Part shown: positions 10,618-19,311 of the stretch, piece after piece
Layout of the letters: each line of letters starts with the position of its first letter
Numbering within the stretch: the stretch's first letter is position 1
Assembly: GCF_000026105.1 (NCBI RefSeq)
Contig: NC_008027.1
Location: 2,620,001 to 2,684,000, forward strand
Direction: 5' to 3'
DNA length: 64,000 nucleotides
Source of the DNA: Pseudomonas entomophila L48
GTDB taxonomy: Bacteria > Pseudomonadota > Gammaproteobacteria > Pseudomonadales > Pseudomonadaceae
The notes under the pieces: generated by a model
What the model was told of the DNA's origin: nothing
The model's database searches: none
The model's input: the letters and a program-made list of their open reading frames with translations, nothing else
Program-made: the position numbers and the translations under genes

Positions 10618-10732
10618 TGTGGGAGCGGCCTTGTGTCGCGAAAGGGCTGCGTAGCGGCCCCAGGATTTCGGTATTGAGCAAATATCGCTGGGGCCGCTTT
10701 GCGGCCCTTTCGCGACACAAGGCCGCTCCCAC
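10618..10732. repeat. Large inverted repeat downstream of pmsB
   Basis: A left arm of about 30 nt starting TGTGGGAGCGGCCTTGTGTC is mirrored at 10703-10732. The arms flank a second GC-rich inner stem (CGGCCCC ... GGGGCCG). This is a Pseudomonas REP-type palindrome pair (BIME-like) between convergent genes, and probably also acts as a transcription barrier. Confidence 0.8.
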
Positions 10733-10754
10733 ATGGGCTACGCCTTGCCGTACC

Positions 10755-10798
10755 TGTAGGAGCCGGCTTTGCCGGCGAACACCGGCAAAGCCGGTGCC
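10755..10798. repeat. REP element
   Basis: The Pseudomonas REP core TGTAGGAGCCGGCTTTGCC, followed by nested GGCAAAGCCGG dyads. It lies in the gap between pmsB and the convergent minus-strand genes. Confidence 0.75.
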
Positions 10799-10817
10799 AA
10801 GCCCCGCACAACCTGCT

Positions 10818-11402
10818 TCACGGCGAGCGACGCAACAGCGCCCGGCGCAAATGCCTGTAGGCGGCAGGTGCCTGGCGAGGCACGGGAAGCGCGACAAGGT
10901 CGCAAGGCTGCATCGTTGCCCTGACCCCATTGGTCGAAATCCGCCCGGTCACCCCGAACGACGGGCGGTCGCATTCCAATGTGCGCACCTGGTACGCAGC
11001 ACGCAGGCATTTCAGGTTGAAGCGGATTACGAAGTCCTCATCGACAATCAGCGCGCCTTCGCGCCAGTCGTCCCAGAAATAGATCTTCAAGGGGCGCCTC
11101 GCCAGGCAGCGTCGGATTACGCTCGTCAGCCTGACCCCCGGCGGGAAGTCGAAGCCATCGCCCAGGTCCTGGCTTGCCTGGAAGTAACGCTTGTACCCCA
11201 ACTGGATGCGGCGCTGACCATGCTCCACCCAAAACGCCCGCTCCCAGAAATGGAAGTCATCGCGCTCACCTATCAAGTCGAAGCCAGTTGTGACCAGGGC
11301 GTCGGCGGAGAAGTCCTGAAGCCCAAAGGTAGTCGCCCGCGCGATCTGGCCTGCCTTCAAGAAGCTGGCGAGCAGGGCGAAAGAATCGCAGCGGACCGTC
11401 AT
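10818..11402 (-). CDS. Hypothetical protein, coupled to the LRV-like gene upstream
   Basis: A 194-aa protein of no family I recognise. It has no signal peptide or membrane segment and is rich in Arg, Trp and Phe (YFWDDWREG near residue 108). Its ATG overlaps the stop of the upstream 150-aa gene as ATGA, so the two are translationally coupled. It lies at the distal end of the Rhs toxin locus, where immunity-like genes gather, but nothing in its sequence proves that role. Confidence 0.6.
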   Translation of the reverse strand: MTVRCDSFALLASFLKAGQIARATTFGLQDFSADALVTTGFDLIGERDDFHFWERAFWVEHGQRRIQLGYKRYFQASQDLGDGFDFPPGVRLTSVIRRCLARRPLKIYFWDDWREGALIVDEDFVIRFNLKCLRAAYQVRTLECDRPSFGVTGRISTNGVRATMQPCDLVALPVPRQAPAAYRHLRRALLRRSP

Positions 11403-11851
11403 TGCGGCTCAAGCCCTTGGGCGGCACGCCTGGCTGCCTTTTCCCGCGCCACAACCAATCTCAGCTGGTATTGGTAACGCGCGGTCTCCACGACATCCTC
11501 GTCTTCGTCATGCAGGAGGCGTTCGAGAATGGGCAGTGGCGTTTTCTTGTTGACGGCAATCCGCGTTCGCACGTTGCTGCTCACATCCCGCGACAAGCGT
11601 TCGAACAGTTCCGGTGACAGCTTGCGCTTTTCAGCGACAAAGGTCCTGAGCCGTTCACCGAAATTGCACAGGTACTCCAGGATCTCCAGGGGGACGGTCT
11701 TGTTGTGGATCACCCATTGGCGATAGTCGGAGTATTTATCGATGACCTCGTACCAGACGCTGAGCGGGACTTCTTCCCAAGCGGAACGGTCGTATTCGCT
11801 TTTAAGGCGGCTGCTACGCAGGCGGATGAATTCTTCGGCGTCTTCGATCAT
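11399..11851 (-). CDS. HEAT/LRV-like repeat protein
   Basis: A 150-aa soluble protein with at least three leucine-rich-variant/HEAT-like repeats: TVPLEILEYLCNF, LSPELFERLSRDVSSNVR and TPLPILERLLHDEDEDV. Each has the pattern xPxxxLxxLxxDxxxxVR typical of the leucine-rich repeat variant. These folds usually mediate protein binding. It is translationally coupled (ATGA) to the 194-aa gene downstream. A role as a binding or immunity protein of the neighbouring Rhs locus is possible but unproven. Confidence 0.65.
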   Translation of the reverse strand: MIEDAEEFIRLRSSRLKSEYDRSAWEEVPLSVWYEVIDKYSDYRQWVIHNKTVPLEILEYLCNFGERLRTFVAEKRKLSPELFERLSRDVSSNVRTRIAVNKKTPLPILERLLHDEDEDVVETARYQYQLRLVVAREKAARRAAQGLEPQ

Positions 11852-11964
11852 GAGGGTTGCTCTTTAGGGGTATTGGCGCTCAGGTGTTTGGCGGGGAGGA
11901 TGTAATTAGCTTGAGTGGTGAAAAATCAGCAACGCCCAGGGCTTCAGCCGCTGCTGTACAGCCT

Positions 11965-12234
11965 TCATTCGAGGCTGCCGCGTTCGAAATGAAAGTGTGC
12001 TTGCGCGGCGGACGAAAATTTCTGGATAAAAGCCGGAGATTTTTCTTTTTCGCGCTTGACGTGGAAGTGCCCGTTTTCGATTGCCCATTCGTAAACTGAA
12101 ATACCCACGGGGTATTGAGTGAGCACGCCGCTAAGCGAATGCGCTTTTATCCAGTCTTCTGCGTCGGCGTACGCCGAGAAGACGGCAGACGGAAACCTAC
12201 CCTCTTCACCAGTAAAAATCCAAACGGAGTTAAT
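11965..12234 (-). CDS. Small DUF7710-like protein without a standard start codon
   Basis: An open frame of 89 codons that reads as a complete small domain: SVWIFTGEEGRFPSAVFS, then ADAEDWIKAHSLSGVLTQYP, SVYEWAIENGHF and a C-terminal FIQKFSSAAQAHFHFERG. I recognise this as the DUF7710 type (from memory, not searched), a family of about 90 aa. The only codon where the family would start is ATT (12232-12234); a stop lies four codons upstream, and there is no ATG, GTG or TTG. Either it is initiated at ATT or the start has been lost. It directly follows a decayed rhs core fragment on the same strand, the place where an Rhs immunity gene would sit. Confidence 0.6.
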   Translation of the reverse strand: MNSVWIFTGEEGRFPSAVFSAYADAEDWIKAHSLSGVLTQYPVGISVYEWAIENGHFHVKREKEKSPAFIQKFSSAAQAHFHFERGSLE

Positions 12235-12281
12235 GATAAATGCTCATTGGCTGATTGAGTGTAAGGGCACCGAACGGGCAG

Positions 12282-12424
12282 TGCCCCAGGCCTTGTAATG
12301 TCTTGCCCAAGCAGTTTGGCCGTGTTTATCGGCCAGCTCCATCGGTGTACCGAAGTGAACGCAGTGGTACCTGAAACCGTGTCGAGCGGTTGTGGTTCAC
12401 CTCGACATACCGCAGCGGGTCCTA
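12282..12424 (-). pseudogene. Decayed rhs core fragment
   Basis: About 140 nt of degenerate similarity to the conserved rhs core at 13370-13515 and 14908-15050. The blocks CAGCTCCATCGGTGTACCGA and CGCAGTGGTACC are shared, with many substitutions and small indels. No frame is open. It is the oldest layer of the locus: a displaced rhs 3' end whose toxin is gone. Confidence 0.75.
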
Positions 12425-12511
12425 GCCAACATTTTGTGTGAGGTAAGATATAACCTGGTTACCCGCTACGATAAATTAACAGGGCTTTTTCAGATGGCCT
12501 TAGGGAGTGTT

Positions 12512-12808
12512 TCATGTTAATTGAATTGCTTTGGTGATTTGGGCTTTTAGACTCTCTATGTTTTTTGCTGTTCCATGATACACAGGGTTCTCCCAGTCAT
12601 GATTCTTGATTAGCATCACATGGAATTTTCCCTTGATGCTAAAAGAAGGTCGCCACCCCACATCTAGGATCAAGTTTCCAGGAAACTCAACTTGCAGCAT
12701 GTCTTCTTTGAGGTCGTCTATATGAGACTCGATCGGTTGTGATTCTTCAATGTTGAAATCGTTAAAGGTAATGTTGCCTGCCTTGGCAGAGAAATCAATG
12801 TCAATCAT
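12512..12808 (-). CDS. Putative immunity protein of the orphan Rhs toxin
   Basis: A 98-aa acidic protein with no recognised domain. Its ATG overlaps the stop of the orphan rhs tip as ATGA, the same arrangement as the intact rhs gene with its own small partner. Position, small size, acidity and lower GC than the surroundings fit an immunity protein against the toxin encoded just upstream. The sequence alone does not identify the family. Confidence 0.65.
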   Translation of the reverse strand: MIDIDFSAKAGNITFNDFNIEESQPIESHIDDLKEDMLQVEFPGNLILDVGWRPSFSIKGKFHVMLIKNHDWENPVYHGTAKNIESLKAQITKAIQLT

Positions 12809-13895
12809 TTTGTTAGCCTCTTGTACTCAGCTAGTGAGATTGGGTGCCCGTGAATGGTGCCTCCACTTTCCTCAACCCGCATCCATCTACTTTCTTTGCC
12901 TTCGCTAGCGCCTATCACTTCTCCTAAATCTTTGACCTTCCAAGACTTCCCATTGGTAACTGGCTGTCCGTCTCTGTGAACCGATCTTTCCAGAGCCTCA
13001 ATGTCTGTTCCTGGCTTGTATTTTGCCGGGCCTTTTTTTGTTGACTTTACTATGTCTTTCCATGAGGAGTTTTTTGGGGCTACATGTTTGTAACCATGGG
13101 GGGTCCACTCTGGCTCTTTATCTGGGCAGCAATTTTTCTGCAGCCCCAATGGATCGACCCATCCAAGCGGGTTTGGAGCATATTCAAATAAGTTGAGTCC
13201 GCCCGAATAGCTAATAGGATCTTGGCAGATGAAGCGGGCGGCTTTCGGATCATAGTAGCGATAGCGATTGTAGTGCAGCCCGGTCTCATGGTCGTGGTAC
13301 TGCCCCTGGAAGCGCAGCGGGTTGCCCAGCCCCTGCTGCTTGGCCCACGCCGAGCGCTCCTCTTGCACCTCGCCCCACGCCTTGTAGTGTCCTGACCACG
13401 CGACATTGCCCTGCTCATCGGTCAGTTCCATCGGCGTACCGAGGTGGTCGCAGTGGTACCAGGCAATCGCCTCGAACGGCTGCGGTTTCACCTCGGTGTG
13501 CCACAGCGGATCCTGATCGAAGTCGTACTCGCGCTGGCTCCAGTCCGGCTGCTTGTGCAGGCGGATCGGACTCTTGCGCAGGGCCTGGGCGACCGGCACG
13601 AAGCTGCCGGGTTCGTACAGGTAGTGCACGGTGCGGCCGGTGTCGCCCTCGTCGCGTGGCGGTGAGCTTTCCCAGGCTAGGGTGTCGCCATCCCAGCCGA
13701 ACAGGGTGAAGCCACAACCGAGTTCACGTTGACGCTTGGCCCGTTGCAGTTGGTTCCAGCCGGTCCCCGCCTCGGGGCGGTCCCAGAAATGCGCCACCGA
13801 ATGCTTGTGCAAACGCCGGCCCAAGGCATCGTAGCTGTAGTCGACCTTGAGCTTATCGTCGTTGTAGCTGGCCAGCCGGTCGAACAGGTTCCAGG
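12805..13895 (-). CDS. Orphan Rhs C-terminal cassette (truncated core plus toxin tip)
   Basis: This frame begins inside the Rhs core, at a sequence matching residues near 1190 of the intact Rhs, and has no credible start. Its first 636 nt align without gaps to 14798-15433. It keeps the core end motif DPLGL and then carries a different C-terminus of about 130 aa: PHGYKHVAPKNSSWKDIV, an ESRWMRVEESGGTIHGHP block and a terminal YKRL. That tip is probably a toxin domain (His-rich HGHP end) of unknown class. The cassette is a silent toxin reserve that could be expressed after recombination with the intact rhs core. Confidence 0.75.
13260..13895. repeat. Direct repeat of the rhs core (second copy 14798-15433)
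   Basis: A segment of about 636 nt repeats at a fixed offset of 1538 nt with no indels apparent by eye and few mismatches. It covers the last part of the conserved Rhs core. The left border is where the toxin tips diverge, and the right border is the truncation point of the orphan. It provides the homology for tip switching. Confidence 0.85.
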
Positions 13896-13962
13896 CGAGC
13901 GAATAGGGGGTAGTTTATTTTCTCTACATGAGGCTATTAAAAATAAAGCCGTTCCCTGTTGC

Positions 13963-14343
13963 TCAATTATTTATATGGCATATGCGCAGGAGCTCCTCAA
14001 TGTCGTCGTCATTGTGTGAGTGGTAGTACTTTCCAAGTAGCTCAATCTCCATCGCCTCTATTGAAGATAAATAGCTCTGAATTCTCCAGGTGTCGAGCTT
14101 TCTTGGGTTTTCTTCCATGTCGTCATGGGCGTCTATTAGTTCGCCTGTGGCGCACTTTTTAAAGCATACTCCTGCTCCGTGCTTGTTGAACTCCCAAGAC
14201 TCCTGGTTAATTTTTATAGCTCCATGTTTTGGCCAGTTTTTTTCATTCTTTGTCAGTATCAGGTAGGCGTATACTAGTTGCTGCTGAATGTCCGAAAAGG
14301 CTTTCGTTATCTCAATGAATTCTTTTTCTGTGATTTTTTTCAT
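13963..14343 (-). CDS. Putative immunity protein (DUF6896-like) of the intact Rhs
   Basis: A 126-aa soluble protein with the pattern WEFNKHGAGVCFK, then GELIDAHDDM and DTWRIQSYL, which I associate with DUF6896 (from memory). Its ATG overlaps the rhs stop (ATGA), with GAGG 6 nt upstream inside the rhs end; a GTG two codons earlier is less likely. Tight coupling to the toxin gene and low GC (typical of tip cassettes) make it the cognate immunity protein candidate. Confidence 0.75.
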   Translation of the reverse strand: MKKITEKEFIEITKAFSDIQQQLVYAYLILTKNEKNWPKHGAIKINQESWEFNKHGAGVCFKKCATGELIDAHDDMEENPRKLDTWRIQSYLSSIEAMEIELLGKYYHSHNDDDIEELLRICHINN

Positions 14344-17300
14344 GAGCACCTCGATTCATACATGTCATTCTCAAGTTTCTTTGCGGTTTCTGGATCAACT
14401 TCATGTACTATAACTGGAGCCTTGGGTATACCTGCTTTGCTCGCAGCCTGAGCTCTATGATGTCCGTCGATTATTATTATCTGGCCATTGACCTCTGCTA
14501 CATCCACCGGGTGATCATGATCGTAGCCGTTCTTTCGCATCTTTGAAGCAAGTTTGTCAACTTTATTTCGCGACATTTCTGCGCGAGTCTGCCTGGATCT
14601 TAGGTTTCTTGGGTCAATTTCTTTCGGCTTGTCTGGGCAGATCTCACAGCTGCATACTGTGTCACCCATTTTTTTAGATAGACCTAGCGGGTCGATCCAG
14701 GAAATAGGATTGGGGGAGTAGACAAATAAATTTAAGCCGCCAGAATATTTTATAGGGTCGCTGCTTATAAATCTGCCAAGTTTGAAGTCGAAATATCGAT
14801 AGCGATTGTAGTGCAGCCCCGTCTCATGGTCGTGGTACTGCCCTTGGAAACGCAGCGGGTTGTCCAGGCCGTGCTGTTTGGCCCACGCCGAGCGCTCTTC
14901 ACGTGCTTCGCCCCACGCCTTGTACTGCCCGGCCCAGGCGATATTGCCTTGCTCATCGGTCAGTTCCATCGGCGTGCCGAGGTGGTCGCACTGGTACCAG
15001 GCGATCGCCTCGAACGCCTGTGGTTTCACCTCGGTGTGCCACAGCGGATCCTGATCGAAGTCGTACTCGCGCTGACTCCAATCCGGTTGCTTGTGCAGGC
15101 GGATCGGACTCTTGCGCAGGGCCTGGGCGACCGGCACGAAGCTGCCCGGTTCGTACAGGTAGTGCACGGTGCGCCCGGTGTCGCCTTCGTCGCGCGGCGG
15201 TGAGCTCTCCCAGGCCAGGGTGTCGCCGTCCCAGCCGAACAGGGTGAAGCCGCAGCCAAGCTCGCGTTGGCGCTTGGCCCGTTGCAGCTGGTTCCAGCCG
15301 GTGCCTGCTTCCGGGCGATCCCAGAAGTGCGCCACCGAATGCTTGTGCAGGCGCCGGCCCAAGGCGTCGTAGCTGTAGTCGACCTTGAGCTGGTCGTCGT
15401 TGTAGCTGGCCAGCCGGTCGAACAGGTCCCAGGTGAAGTGGGCATGTGCGCCGTTATGCAGGCGGTGGATCAGGTTGCCGCGTTCGTCGTATTTGTAGTG
15501 GGTTCCGGCGTACTCGCGCAGCAGGTTGTCCATCAGTTTGTTACGACGCGGATCGGCCTCCAGCGGGCGATTCAGTTCCTGAGTTTTCTGGTCGAGCAGG
15601 TTACCGGCCGGGTCGAAGGCGAAGGTTTCCACGCCCAGGCGGCTGGTGGCCTTGAGCAGGCGGCCGACGGGGTCGTACTGGTACTCCAATGGCCCGCGAC
15701 GGCTGTCGTGGATGTTGCTTAGCTGGCCAGCGGCGTCGTAGCGGTACTGACGCTTGAGCAAGGTGGACTGGCCGTCATGGCTGCCCAACAGTTGCTCCTG
15801 CAAACGCCCGGCCGGGTCCCAGGCCTGGGTCTGCATCAGCTGATTGCCCTGGTGCCGCACGACTTCACGGTGCAGGTCATCGCGCTCGTAGGCCAGCATT
15901 TCGTGCTGGTCGAGGGTCATGCCCAGCAGGTGGCCGCTGCCGTAGGTCAGCCAGCTGACCTTGTGGCCATCCGGGCGAATCGTCGCGGTGCGCTGATTGA
16001 GCGCGTCGTACTCGTGCTGCCACACCGCAACCATCGGCGTGCCGGTGGCTAGGTAGTGCTGGTGCTCGCGAGTCAGGTTGCCCGCTTCGTCGTGGAACCA
16101 TTGCAGCTTGCTGGCGGCGTTGATCGCTTGGATCAACTGGCCGTTGCCATCGTAGGCGAAGCTTTCGCTCTGGCTCTGGTTGCCCAGACGGGCCGTACGC
16201 TCACGCAAGCGGCCCATCGGGTCGAAGGTCAGCTCGATCCGGCGTTGGCCAACCTGAGTCGAGGCAAGGCGGCCGCTGTACGGGTCGTACTGGTAACGGG
16301 TGACCAGGCCATCGAAGCCAGTTTCTTGCAGCAGCCGACCGACCGGGTCGTAGAGGAAGCTGGCCTTGCTGGTGTTTTCGTTTTCCAGCCCGATCAAGCG
16401 GCCGAGCTTGTCCCAGCGATAACGCAGGGTGTGCTCGTTGGCGTCGATGCGTTCGGCGAGCATCCCAGCAGCGGTATAGGACCAGGTGGTGCAGCGATCG
16501 AGCGCGTCGACGTGGGCCAGCAGACGCCCTTCGGCGTCATAGTTGAAACGCTCCTCGGTCTTGTCCGGGTGAGTGACCTTGGCCAGTTGCCCGGCCTGGT
16601 ATTCGTAGACGGTCTTGTTGCCGGCGGCATCGGCGAATTCGGTGAGCCGGCCGAAGGCGCTGTACACCCAGCTACTGGTCTTGCCCGAGCAGTCGGTGTA
16701 CTCAAGCAGTTGTCCGGCAGCGTTGTAGGCGAGCGTCTTCTCGTTGCCCAGCGCATCCTTGATCGCCTTGACCAACCCGGCCGGGGTGTAGGCGAACTCG
16801 GTCTTGTGGCCCAGCGGATCGACGCTCTCGACCAGGTTGCCGCGTTCGTCGTAGTCACGTAGCCACAAGCCACCCTCGGCATCACGCAGCTTGATCGGCT
16901 GGTCATGATCGTCGTAGGCGTAGTGCACCGTGCTGTGGTCGGCGCGGATATGCTGCAGCAGGTTGCTGCGCTCATCGTAGGTGTAGCGGTCCTGGCTGCC
17001 GTCGGGGTGGACGTGGCGGATGACGTTCTTGCGTTCATCGCGGAACAGCCATTCCTCGCGGCCGTCCGGGTGGATCAGGCGGTAGGTGTAACCCAGGGCG
17101 TCGTAGTAGTGCCAAGTCTCCTGGCCGTGGGCGTCGGTGACGTAGGTCAGGCGGATGTTCGGGTCCCAGGCCAGGCGGGTCTCGAAGCTGCCGTCGTCGG
17201 CCCACTCGTGGATGGCCTTGGCCTGCGGGCCGCTGCCGTCCCATTCGAGGTTGATGCCGCGCCCGGTGCGGTCGGTGTAGCGGGTGATCAGGTGCTGGCG

Positions 17301-19004
17301 GTACTGATAGTGCCGGGCGGCGCCGTGCTCGTCCTGGGCGGCGATCAGGTCGCCGTGGGCGTTGTAGTGGTAGCCGCACAGCTGGCGCAGCGGCGTGCCG
17401 TCGACCACCTGCCACAGGCCTTGCAGGTGGCCGTGGTCGTCGAGCAGGGTGCCCAGTTGCAGGTGGACTTTTTCGGGGTCGTTGTCGGAGTAGGTGTTGA
17501 TGTCCGACAACACCGGGCGACCTTGGAATTGGTGCTCGTAGTGCAGCATGGCCCCGGCGCCGCTGCGCAGCTGGATGTGCGTCAGGTAGAAGCGGTCACC
17601 CTGGCGGGCATAGGTTTCACGGCGGTCCAGGCCACGCAGCAACACCAGTTGCTGCTCGGCGGTGCGCACCAGGCTGAGGTACTCGATCGGGTCATAGTGC
17701 GGCTTGCCGACCTTGGGCAGCGGGTAGTCGTGGCTGCGGCCGTCGCTGTCGTGGAACACCACGCCCTTGTCCACGACATCGAGGCAGGTGGTGAATTCGG
17801 TGATCCAGCGGGCGCCGAGCGAACCTTGATCGAGCGCCGCCAGTCGCGAGTTGTACACCCGCGTCCAGTTGACCGGGAACGGCCCGGACAGACTGAAATC
17901 CTGATGGGCCAGCGTCTCGTCACCGAGCACATGACCAATGCTGAACCCGGTGCAGGCACAGGGTCCGTTCTTCGTAGGCTTGGGCTGCTTGTTGGCGCGA
18001 ACTTGGCTGCGTACCACTTCGGTCGGCCCTTCGGGGTGGATATGCCGGGCCTGGTGGGTGACGCCGGGGCGAATGGCGACGGCCATACCCGGGCGGCGTG
18101 GGTTGGCCAACACGGTGTCGAGCAAGCGGGTCAGCAGCCAGGCGATGCTATTTTCCATACCGGCGCTGCCCAGCGCTTCCAGGCGGCGGGGCACGACTTT
18201 GGCCAGGTCCTCGAGGGTGCGCACCAGCGGCCCGAGCAGGGTGTCCAGCTCGCCGCTGAAGTGGCGGGCGACGCTGTTGTAACCGTCCTTGAGGCTGCCT
18301 TCGGTGGCGTTGGCCAGGGCCGACAGGGCCAGGCGCCAGGCGTCGGTCTCCAGGGCCGAGTCGTACAGCGCCACCTGGGCCATCTGCGCGCGGGCCAGGC
18401 GGTGGCTGCTGGCGGCATCCAGCTTGCCACGGGCGGCGGCGTCGATGGTCTTGGCCAACGAGGTGAACAACAGGCGCGCAGTGTCGGCGGCAGCGCTGAG
18501 CATGGCCGGCAACTGGGCCAGGGCCTCGCGCACGTAGTGCTCCAGGGCGCCGCGGATATTGGCGTGCAGATGGCCGTCGATGATTTCCAGGATCACCGCG
18601 CCGATGTGCGCGCCGGGGCGGCGGCGCAAGGTCTGGCGGGTCAGCTGCAGCACCGGGCGCAGCACCGTGCGGGCGCGGGACAGGCCGGGTGGATAGGGGA
18701 CGATGCCGATCAGGTTGATGCCCAGGCTGACCCACACCAGCGGGTCGGGGGAAGGGCTTTCGACCAGTTCGAGGATGTCGATCAGCGCGTCCATGCAGGA
18801 CAGGGCGTTGGCCATCACCGGCACGCTTTCGGCGGCCTGGCGCAGCAGTTGCAGGTCGACCAGGCCGTAGCTGATTTCCCGCAGCCAGTGGTCGACGGAA
18901 GCGGCGGCGGCGCCGAGGTCTTCGCTGAGGAGGGTGTCGAGGGGGGCAATGGCGATCTGGATTTCGCGCGTGGTGAGCGCGGCATCGGCGGGTGCGGCAG
19001 ACAT
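14340..19004 (-). CDS. rhs: Rhs polymorphic toxin with a ParB-like nuclease tip
   Basis: A 1554-aa Rhs/YD-repeat protein. Residues 1 to about 330 are a helical N-terminal region with a hydrophobic stretch near 90-105 (VWVSLGINLIGIVPYPPG); no PAAR domain is visible. A DUF6531-type segment (CACTGFSIGHVLGDETLAHQ) is followed by many YD repeats (YDERGNL, YDALGR). The core ends with DPLGL near residue 1427. The last 130 residues are the variable tip, with IIIIDGHHRAQAASKAGI, the DGHHR motif of ParB-like nuclease folds. It is probably a type VI secretion effector acting in rival cells. The start at 19004 has GGAAGG upstream. The coupled gene downstream is the likely immunity gene. The secretion route is inferred; no VgrG or Hcp gene is in the window. 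Confidence 0.9.
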   Translation of the reverse strand: MSAAPADAALTTREIQIAIAPLDTLLSEDLGAAAASVDHWLREISYGLVDLQLLRQAAESVPVMANALSCMDALIDILELVESPSPDPLVWVSLGINLIGIVPYPPGLSRARTVLRPVLQLTRQTLRRRPGAHIGAVILEIIDGHLHANIRGALEHYVREALAQLPAMLSAAADTARLLFTSLAKTIDAAARGKLDAASSHRLARAQMAQVALYDSALETDAWRLALSALANATEGSLKDGYNSVARHFSGELDTLLGPLVRTLEDLAKVVPRRLEALGSAGMENSIAWLLTRLLDTVLANPRRPGMAVAIRPGVTHQARHIHPEGPTEVVRSQVRANKQPKPTKNGPCACTGFSIGHVLGDETLAHQDFSLSGPFPVNWTRVYNSRLAALDQGSLGARWITEFTTCLDVVDKGVVFHDSDGRSHDYPLPKVGKPHYDPIEYLSLVRTAEQQLVLLRGLDRRETYARQGDRFYLTHIQLRSGAGAMLHYEHQFQGRPVLSDINTYSDNDPEKVHLQLGTLLDDHGHLQGLWQVVDGTPLRQLCGYHYNAHGDLIAAQDEHGAARHYQYRQHLITRYTDRTGRGINLEWDGSGPQAKAIHEWADDGSFETRLAWDPNIRLTYVTDAHGQETWHYYDALGYTYRLIHPDGREEWLFRDERKNVIRHVHPDGSQDRYTYDERSNLLQHIRADHSTVHYAYDDHDQPIKLRDAEGGLWLRDYDERGNLVESVDPLGHKTEFAYTPAGLVKAIKDALGNEKTLAYNAAGQLLEYTDCSGKTSSWVYSAFGRLTEFADAAGNKTVYEYQAGQLAKVTHPDKTEERFNYDAEGRLLAHVDALDRCTTWSYTAAGMLAERIDANEHTLRYRWDKLGRLIGLENENTSKASFLYDPVGRLLQETGFDGLVTRYQYDPYSGRLASTQVGQRRIELTFDPMGRLRERTARLGNQSQSESFAYDGNGQLIQAINAASKLQWFHDEAGNLTREHQHYLATGTPMVAVWQHEYDALNQRTATIRPDGHKVSWLTYGSGHLLGMTLDQHEMLAYERDDLHREVVRHQGNQLMQTQAWDPAGRLQEQLLGSHDGQSTLLKRQYRYDAAGQLSNIHDSRRGPLEYQYDPVGRLLKATSRLGVETFAFDPAGNLLDQKTQELNRPLEADPRRNKLMDNLLREYAGTHYKYDERGNLIHRLHNGAHAHFTWDLFDRLASYNDDQLKVDYSYDALGRRLHKHSVAHFWDRPEAGTGWNQLQRAKRQRELGCGFTLFGWDGDTLAWESSPPRDEGDTGRTVHYLYEPGSFVPVAQALRKSPIRLHKQPDWSQREYDFDQDPLWHTEVKPQAFEAIAWYQCDHLGTPMELTDEQGNIAWAGQYKAWGEAREERSAWAKQHGLDNPLRFQGQYHDHETGLHYNRYRYFDFKLGRFISSDPIKYSGGLNLFVYSPNPISWIDPLGLSKKMGDTVCSCEICPDKPKEIDPRNLRSRQTRAEMSRNKVDKLASKMRKNGYDHDHPVDVAEVNGQIIIIDGHHRAQAASKAGIPKAPVIVHEVDPETAKKLENDMYESRCS

Positions 19005-19112
19005 CGTGAAAGGGCCTTCCTAGGCGGGGGACGCGGGGTCCCGGGTGGTCCGTGAGGGCGAAATGATACTAAGGCGGGGGTGGTTCGGCCATGGGGGAAA
19101 CCCTGATGCCTC

Positions 19113-19198
19113 TGTAGGAGCGGCTTCAGCCGCGATGCAGGCGACGCGGTGCCCGGCACCCGCTGCGCGGGTGATCGCGGCTGAAGCCGCTCCTACAG
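19113..19198. repeat. REP pair (inverted)
   Basis: TGTAGGAGCGGCTTCAGCCG and its inverted copy flank a short spacer. Same subtype as at 33255 and 58185. Confidence 0.8.
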
Positions 19199-19208
19199 GG
19201 GAACGCGC

Positions 19209-19283
19209 GTAGGAGCCGGCTTGCCGGCGAACCGGTCCGACGCGGGACCGCGGTGTGGCCTTCGCCAGCAAGGCTGGCTCCTA
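19209..19283. repeat. REP pair (inverted), second subtype
   Basis: GTAGGAGCCGGCTTGCCGG on the left and CCAGCAAGGCTGGCTCCTAC on the right. It lies between the rhs promoter end and the convergent 3' end of the MATE gene. Confidence 0.75.
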
Positions 19284-19311
19284 CCGGCGAGTGGGCGAAT
19301 CCTCAATGCCC

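Noticed and set aside
11906..12088. A 60-aa minus-strand frame starting with ATG
   Set aside because: It overlaps the DUF7710-like frame in another register and shows no protein-like pattern; the overlapping frame without ATG is the convincing one.
16905..19055. A 716-codon open frame on the plus strand
   Set aside because: Antisense to rhs; composition is Val/Gly/Gln-rich with no domain.
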